A DNA stretch of 64,000 bases, from NCBI GenBank assembly GCA_964643075.1, contig CAZXQO010000026.1, positions 1 to 64,000 of the forward strand. Reading direction: 5' to 3'. Under the pieces are notes generated by a model that saw only the letters and a program-made list of their open reading frames with translations, was not told the origin of the DNA and ran no database searches. The stretch's first letter is position 1, and each line of letters starts with the position of its first letter. Positions 58,982 through 64,000 of this stretch are shown in pieces. This DNA is from Desulfocucumis sp964643075 (GTDB lineage: Bacteria; Bacillota; Desulfotomaculia; Desulfotomaculales; Desulfocucumaceae). The position numbers and the translations under genes were made by a program.

Positions 58982-59035
58982 ATCAGTTAAATTTTTTTAA
59001 ATTATAAGTAATATAAAGATTAATCTTATTACCTT

Positions 59036-59064
59036 ACGCCAGTTGTCGAAATTGGCGTTTTTTT
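59036..59064 (+). terminator. Terminator after ylzJ
   Basis: ACGCCA (59036-59041) pairs with TGGCGT (59053-59058), then T6. Confidence 0.75.
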
Positions 59065-59189
59065 CATATTTGTAGTGAGGGGACGGAGTCTTCTTTCCAG
59101 GGGGACGGCATATAATGTAGTATTCTTTTGGCATGGGGGTATAACCGTGGTGTTTAGTGGATTTAATTTGTTGCCAAAGAAAGGAGTGA

Positions 59190-60719
59190 GTGGTGTTGAA
59201 TTTTTTCAAAAGGCTTGAAGTACATCGTTCGCTGGAAAAACAATTGGCCTGGGAGGGGACCTTCCAGGATTATTTGGAAATCGTCAGGGAAAAGCCATAT
59301 GTATGTCAGTTAGCCCACTCCAGAATATACGAGATGATCAAAGACGCAGGGGCTGAGCAACTGGAAGACGGGGGCAAGAGGTACAAATTTTTTGTTAATG
59401 AAATCTTTGGCCTGGATAAAACCCTGGAAAAGCTGGTTGAGGAATATTTCCACCCTGCAGCCAGACGGCTTGATGTGCGCAAGCGGATCCTTCTGTTAAT
59501 GGGTCCCGTCAGCGGGGGGAAATCCACCCTGGTGGCAATGCTGAAAAGAGGTTTGGAAAAGTTCAGCTATACCGATGCCGGTGCGATATATGCCATAAAG
59601 GGCTGTCCCATGCACGAAGAACCCCTGCACTTGATTCCAAAAGACTTGAGACAAGAAATAAGTGATGAATACGGAATTTACATCGAAGGTGAACTCTGTC
59701 CCTCCTGCAGAATGATGGTGGAAGCGGAGTACGGTGGTAAAATTGAAAATGTTATAGTAGAAAGGGTATTTCTTTCCGAGGATAACCGGGCAGGTATCGG
59801 AACCTTTACTCCCTCGGATCCCAAGTCGCAGGATATAGCAGATTTGACGGGGAGTGTGGACTTTTCCACCATAACCGAGTATGGTGCCGAATCAGATCCC
59901 AGGGCTTACCGCTTTGACGGCGAGCTGAACATTGCCAACCGTGGGTTAATGGAATTTCAAGAGATGCTCAAATGCGACGAAAAGTTTCTCTGGAATCTTC
60001 TTTCATTATCCCAGGAAGGTAATTTCAAGGCCGGACGATTTGCCCTCATTTATGCCGATGAAATGATAATTGCCCATACCAATGAGAATGAATACAAGTC
60101 ATTTATTGGTAATAAGAAAAATGAAGCTCTGCAGTCCAGGATTATTGTTCTGAAAATTCCGTATAACCTCAAAGTATCGGAAGAAATAAAAATATATGAA
60201 AAGCTGATCAAACAGGGGGATTTAAAGGATATTCACATTGCCCCGCATGCTCTTAAGGTAGCCAGTATTTTTTCGGTGCTCTCCCGTCTGAAAGAAAGTA
60301 AGAAGCAGGGCATGGACGTGGTTAAGAAGATGAAGCTATATGACGGCCAGGATGTGGAAGGATTTAAACAAAAAGATCTGCATGAGCTGCATAATGAATT
60401 TGAGAATGAAGGAATGAGCGGGGTTGATCCCCGTTACGTAATCAACAGGTTGTCATCCGCGCTGATTAGAACAACCACCAGATGTATCAACCCGCTGGAC
60501 GTTTTGAGGGCCTTAAAGGATGGGTTGGACCAGCATGCTTCCGTCAATAAGGATGAAAAAGACCGTTTGCTCAACTACATTTCCGTAGCCCGTAAGGAAA
60601 TGAACGTAACAGTGGAGATAAAAAATATACTATGTTGGAAATTGAAATTAAAGCCGTATAATCTTTGGACGAGCTTTTTGCGGGAGGTTACCATGGGAGA
60701 GAAAACTTTGGTGATTTGA
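59190..60719 (+). pseudogene. prkA: prkA serine protein kinase gene lacking its 3' part
   Basis: Residues 1-470 match PrkA closely: WEGTFQDYLEIV, EYFHPAARRLDVRKRILLLMGP, P-loop GPVSGGKST near 105, GTFTPSDPKSQDIADLTGS, KCDEKFLWNLLSLSQEGNFKAGRF. PrkA is normally about 630 residues. Here similarity stops at LLNYISVARKE and is replaced by 34 unrelated codons ending at 60719. The C-terminal regulatory domain is therefore missing, as are yhbH and spoVR, which usually follow. The start is one of GTG 59190, GTG 59193 or TTG 59196 after AAGGAG. The truncated kinase core might still be made, but a rearrangement is the simplest reading. Confidence 0.8.
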
Positions 60720-60722
60720 GAT

Positions 60723-60745
60723 CCCACGCTATGGCGTGGGTTTAC
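60723..60745 (+). terminator. Hairpin after the truncated prkA
   Basis: CCCACGC (60723-60729) pairs with GCGTGGG (60734-60740), then TTTAC; the T-run is short. Confidence 0.4.
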
Positions 60746-60796
60746 TTCTGTTCCCAATAAGGTTCTTTTTGCCTCGGGCCTATCGATGGCCGCGAA

Positions 60797-60907
60797 ATGT
60801 TTGTATTCAATCCTGCTGGCATTCAGGCAGATGAATGCTTTACATACGGGCCAGAAATATTGGCTGAGGCGGATTGCTGCATGGATTATGCCGGACAGGT
60901 AAGTTAA
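60797..60907 (+). pseudogene. C-terminal gene fragment, unrecognised
   Basis: A 36-codon frame without ribosome site; the same frame is open upstream to about 60770. The peptide (MFVFNPAGIQADECFTYGPE, then ILAEADCCMDYAGQVS) has a composition like a real protein end, but I do not recognise the family. Confidence 0.25.
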
Positions 60908-60938
60908 AAAAGGCTTTCGGTTAAATTCCGAAAGCCTT
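60905..60938 (-). terminator. Minus-strand terminator after the tRNA-3'-like motif
   Basis: On the minus strand AGGCTTTCGG (60937-60928) pairs with CCGAAAGCCT (60920-60911), then T6. Confidence 0.7.
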
Positions 60939-60957
60939 GGTATAATGGTTTTTAAAT

Positions 60958-60980
60958 GGTGTCGGAGGCAGGAACCGATA
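60958..60980 (-). repeat. tRNA-3'-end-like motif, copy 3
   Basis: On the minus strand TATCGGTTCCTGCCTCCGAC followed by ACC. It shares CCTCCGACACC with 10678-10688 and, with one change, 6650-6660; the terminator at 60905-60938 follows. Upstream on the same strand AGGGGCATA also occurs (61014-61006), as at 6614-6622. Confidence 0.5.
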
Positions 60981-61357
60981 AGGTGGAGTATGGGAAGCGA
61001 TCGAGTATGCCCCTTTTATTAAGGCCTTGTGGGGCACCAAACCACACCTGTTATAACACTGTCCCGCTTTGCGGCTAGAGGTCCGGGTATGGTGGGAATT
61101 TGCTCCTGACAGGCAGCTGGCCAGATCCGTTCAAAACATATGGCTTCAAAATCGTAGTACATGCCGCTGAGACATTCGGTTTACTTTCAGAGATGGTACG
61201 GTAATCAAAGCTTAATATGCATAAAACAGCTACCCGCAGGGCTGGCAGCGATACCGGCCTTGCGGTTTTTTGCTTAGGCGGAAGTGCACAGTTTTACGGA
61301 ATAATTTATAATATTTGTATGATTTAATTTACTTAGATTTATAAGGGGGTGATTAAC

Positions 61358-63028
61358 GTGCTGACCATCGATGAGTATATTGCCAAAATGAAGAGGGCCG
61401 ACAAAATGGATGAATTTGATTATTTAAAGCAGTCGGAGAACATGGCCGCTGTTATCAAATATGTTATGACCTACTTCAATGAGTACTTGACCTTGGAGAC
61501 TTGTGATGCTGAAATGATAAAATTGAAGCATAAGATGGACAAGTTGGAGGGAGAGATAGAAAGTAAATACCCAAGGAGCAAAGAGTTCATATTGAATTTT
61601 TATCTGCAATACAGGATTGGAATCCACAAAGAGGTAAAAAAGTGGCTTGAGGGCATATTGTACTTTCCGTTTTTCCATACGGAAGACGACTTTTCGTCTG
61701 CAGCAGATGACTTCTGCACAGGCTATAAGCTTAAGAATGCAATTATGAACGAATACCGCAGTAACATTCAGATTCTCATTGCTGAAATTAAACAATATGA
61801 TACTGAAGAGCCGAGTCCCTCGGAGATGATTCACCTGGACAGCAACCTGGTTACATGGGTGCGGGATACTTATAGACAGTATGGCGTCAATTTATCTTCC
61901 TTTGCTTATGACCATGCATATTCATATTACCAGCGGTATGTAAAATATGAGCGTGGTATTTATGGTGAAGGATCTTACTATGTGAACAACTACAATCATC
62001 GTTATAATAACAATCCCTTTGATCTCGACCGGATCTATGATGATAACAAACACAGGCCGTTCTTGAAAGACAGGCGGGGAGAACTGGAAATCCTAGTTAT
62101 GCATGAATGGCTGATTAGCATGGTCTATGATGACGACTATTGGCCTGAATACGTTAATCTTTGTGTAGCTAGGGGAAGGGTAAGTATAGTTAAGAATATA
62201 AACGCCTTATTGCCGGTGACCTATGCGGGGCTAAAATACCCGGAGGATGTTCAATGTACGACTGAGCACATTATATCAGCTGACGGCTCACTAAAGAAGG
62301 AACCCCAGGGAGCATATATCCTGAGGGTAGATGTTTCCTCAAATAAATCCGGTGTATGGCAAAATACTGAGGACATGACATCGCTGATAACGACTTTAAA
62401 CGAAACATTCAAGATATATGGAACTCCAAAAGTATTGGAGTTGGCTGCTCCTTTAAAAACAGAGACATTTGACGACGAATTATTTCTTGCCTGTTGCAGC
62501 AAAATCGAAAAAAAGATGAAAAAGTATTCCGGTATGAAAATAGCTATCGTAAACGGAGTTGGTAATCAGAAGTCGAAGCTGAACAGCTATATCTGCACAA
62601 TGGAAAACTTGATAAAATTAAAAGTTCAGCTGCGAGAAAGAAATATTCGGCTTCAATTCTCAATAGATTTTCCTGCTTTATTGGCAGGCAAAAGGAACAC
62701 CAACTATAGTCAAGGAGAAATATTCGACGCGCTAACAAAAATAAAAAATTCAATCGTATGCATGCACATCACAAATATCCAGAACCGGCCTACCTTTAGT
62801 CCGAAATACAAAAAAATCAGTGAGGATCTGTTCGCCTATTACCTGCATAAATATAAATATCCGACTTACGATGATTTCTATACCATGCTTAGTACGGTTT
62901 TCAATGATAATCAGCAGCGATATTTCATTCCAAAGAACATTGCCAATGATGCCCAGTTGGAAGAATTAGTTGACAACCTGATGCGCGCCGGCTTTGCTTT
63001 TTGTGGTGGAGGAAGTCAGAATGAATGA
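61358..63028 (+). CDS. Unrecognised 556-residue accessory protein
   Basis: GTG 61358 follows AGGGGGTG. No signal peptide or membrane helix. The N-terminal half (1-180) is charged and helical; the middle has a Tyr/Asn-rich stretch (YGEGSYYVNNYNHRYNNNPFD near 205-225); the C-terminal part (about 325-470) alternates strands and helices (ILRVDVSSNKSG, PKVLELAAPL, GMKIAIVNGVG, RLQFSIDFPALLAG), suggesting a barrel or Rossmann-like fold. I do not recognise the family. It overlaps the next gene by eight bases. High A/T content and a place in an island suggest mobile or defence-related origin, but no nuclease, ATPase or helicase motif is visible. Confidence 0.65.
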   Translation: MLTIDEYIAKMKRADKMDEFDYLKQSENMAAVIKYVMTYFNEYLTLETCDAEMIKLKHKMDKLEGEIESKYPRSKEFILNFYLQYRIGIHKEVKKWLEGILYFPFFHTEDDFSSAADDFCTGYKLKNAIMNEYRSNIQILIAEIKQYDTEEPSPSEMIHLDSNLVTWVRDTYRQYGVNLSSFAYDHAYSYYQRYVKYERGIYGEGSYYVNNYNHRYNNNPFDLDRIYDDNKHRPFLKDRRGELEILVMHEWLISMVYDDDYWPEYVNLCVARGRVSIVKNINALLPVTYAGLKYPEDVQCTTEHIISADGSLKKEPQGAYILRVDVSSNKSGVWQNTEDMTSLITTLNETFKIYGTPKVLELAAPLKTETFDDELFLACCSKIEKKMKKYSGMKIAIVNGVGNQKSKLNSYICTMENLIKLKVQLRERNIRLQFSIDFPALLAGKRNTNYSQGEIFDALTKIKNSIVCMHITNIQNRPTFSPKYKKISEDLFAYYLHKYKYPTYDDFYTMLSTVFNDNQQRYFIPKNIANDAQLEELVDNLMRAGFAFCGGGSQNE

Positions 63029-64000
63029 GTCGCAAAATATAGAGCAGATGAGAATGACACTGTATGAAGAAGTATGGTCTGAGCCTGTGACGACTGTGGC
63101 TGCAAGGTATGGGCTTTCAGATAATGGCTTACGCAAAAGATGTAAAGCGCTGAATATACCGCTACCGCCAGCTGGGTATTGGGCAAAAGTCAAAGCCGGC
63201 AAGCCTGTCCCGGACCGAACTCCTCTTCCGTCAACTGTTTTTAATAATGATAATCAAATCGACAAATCTGATGGAACAAAGTCACAGCCGCAAAAGAAAG
63301 AAAGAGTTTTCCATTTGATCGATTCCGAGGAACTATCCCTTGAACAGCTAACTACTATGCACGATTTCGACTTGCTGGTGCCCGGGTCATTGGAGACTTT
63401 TTTAAATTGGTGCAAAAGTCTTACGGTACCAAGTCGGATACACAACTACCATGATTTAGTTTCCAGGCACCAATCGGAAATGGAGTACCGGGAGGCAAGG
63501 GATAAGGAGCATCCTCTCAGGGACGAAGGTATCCGGTTATGGAGACCGGTTGAAAAAGTAAAATACCGTGACAATGAAGCAGTAATCCCGATCGATGTGT
63601 CAAGTAGGCAGTATAACCGTGAGTGCAGAATCGTTGATACTATTTTAAAAGCTTTCCAGGAGCTAAAAGCTAGATTTTCGGTTGAACGTGGTAATAAGGA
63701 TAATATTACCATAACGATTTTGAGTTCCGAGGTATCCTTTGAATTACTTGAGTGCAAAACAAAGCTGCGACACATCATTGATCAAAGATCATCACAAGAC
63801 TTTAGACCTTTATACGAAAAGATTTTTAACGGGAAGTTCCAGATCAATTGGACAACTCGTAAAGTGGGATATTATTCTTCCGATAATTCCCCTACCATTC
63901 GCTTGTCGTTTAGCGATGAGAGTGATAATCCGTTGGAGAATCAAATTCCAGCTATGGTTCTTGAGGTATGCAGGCTATGTTGTAATAACGAGATATTAAA
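63021..64000 (+). CDS. Unrecognised accessory protein with N-terminal HTH (partial, runs off the window)
   Basis: ATG 63021 follows GGAGGAAG and overlaps the preceding gene by eight bases, so the two are coupled. At least 326 codons are open to the window end. The first 50 residues (TLYEEVWSEPVTTVAARYGL, then SDNGLRKRCKALNIPLPPAG) match a known N-terminal module of uncharacterised island proteins (L-Y-x-x-V-W-S-x-P-M-T-x-x-A-x-x-Y-G-x-S-D...IP.PP.GYWAK), probably a DNA-binding HTH. The rest is unrecognised. It is the second gene of a putative two-gene module. Confidence 0.7.
   Translation, partial: MNESQNIEQMRMTLYEEVWSEPVTTVAARYGLSDNGLRKRCKALNIPLPPAGYWAKVKAGKPVPDRTPLPSTVFNNDNQIDKSDGTKSQPQKKERVFHLIDSEELSLEQLTTMHDFDLLVPGSLETFLNWCKSLTVPSRIHNYHDLVSRHQSEMEYREARDKEHPLRDEGIRLWRPVEKVKYRDNEAVIPIDVSSRQYNRECRIVDTILKAFQELKARFSVERGNKDNITITILSSEVSFELLECKTKLRHIIDQRSSQDFRPLYEKIFNGKFQINWTTRKVGYYSSDNSPTIRLSFSDESDNPLENQIPAMVLEVCRLCCNNEIL

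Larger units (their letters stand above)
60746..61357. other. Decayed region at the accessory-island edge
   Basis: No intact gene. 60797-60907 (+) is a 36-codon frame (REMFVFNPAGIQADECFTYGP, with the rest out of view as a tail) that reads like a C-terminal gene fragment. A minus-strand terminator lies at 60905-60938, and copy 3 of the tRNA-3'-like motif at 60958-60980. Frames at 60980-61215 (+) look like a gene end broken by stops (last residues IRFTFRDGTVIKA). Confidence 0.45.

Overview
The window comes from an endospore-forming, anaerobic Gram-positive bacterium. It most resembles the Desulfotomaculum/Pelotomaculum group of Peptococcaceae. This rests on strong GGAGG ribosome sites with many TTG/GTG starts, the sporulation genes sigK, spoVFA/spoVFB, ylmC, tepA and a prkA fragment, corrinoid methyl-transfer genes, and the Bacillus-like order ylxY-mlpA-ylmC-spoVFAB-asd-dapG-dapA-rnjB-tepA-ylzJ. 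No rRNA gene, complete tRNA gene or CRISPR array was found.

Layout. 1-5.5 kb: orphan antitoxin, U32 tRNA-hydroxylase-like protein, penicillin-binding protein, triple-HTH regulator, ferredoxin, FmdB zinc ribbon, thioredoxin. 5.6-5.9 kb, minus strand: a small glutaredoxin whose first active-site Cys codon is TGA followed by a SECIS-like hairpin, hence a probable selenoprotein. 6.0-6.7 kb: antitoxin remnant and a densely structured non-coding stretch ending in a terminator. 7-10.4 kb: TetR regulator with a PEP-synthase/rifampicin-phosphotransferase-like enzyme. 11.1-19.1 kb: two UroD-fold methyltransferases, a corrinoid protein, a broken corrinoid-activator gene and a sugar-type ABC importer. 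19.3-34 kb: mixed accessory genes (YyaL-like protein, HTH pair, GGDEF/EAL protein, stalk protein, decayed ABC-2 permeases, cold-shock protein, phospholipase C, glycosyltransferase, PHP phosphatase). 33.7-35.1 kb: UDP-glucose dehydrogenase.

35.2-39.2 kb holds the most striking locus. The mother-cell sigma factor gene sigK is split into two halves by an intervening sequence of about 3.3 kb (a miniature skin element). It carries a large serine recombinase 49 bp from one junction, a 53-codon ORF overlapping the recombinase start, and a cNMP-binding/DUF2225 protein. Joining the halves at the shared 7-bp TGAAATA restores an uninterrupted 235-residue pro-SigK.

39.3-46 kb: cobK, mobA, yqeG, then the shikimate operon aroE-aroC-aroK-aroB and an orphan PilB/GspE-type ATPase. 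46.4-59 kb: the conserved sporulation/diaminopimelate/dipicolinate block, which links lysine-pathway intermediates (Asd, DapG, DapA, DapB) to dipicolinate synthesis (SpoVFAB), plus RNase J and TepA. 59.2-60.7 kb: prkA lacking its C-terminal quarter, probably the edge of an accessory island. The island continues with a decayed stretch and two unrecognised overlapping genes (61.36 kb to the window end).

Several dispersed intergenic repeat families (about 75-bp GGGGACATTCCT...AGGTGTGTCCCC units, a 57-bp hairpin pair, a 25-bp GC-rich repeat, and a CCTCCGACACCA motif followed by terminators) mark the recombining parts of the window.
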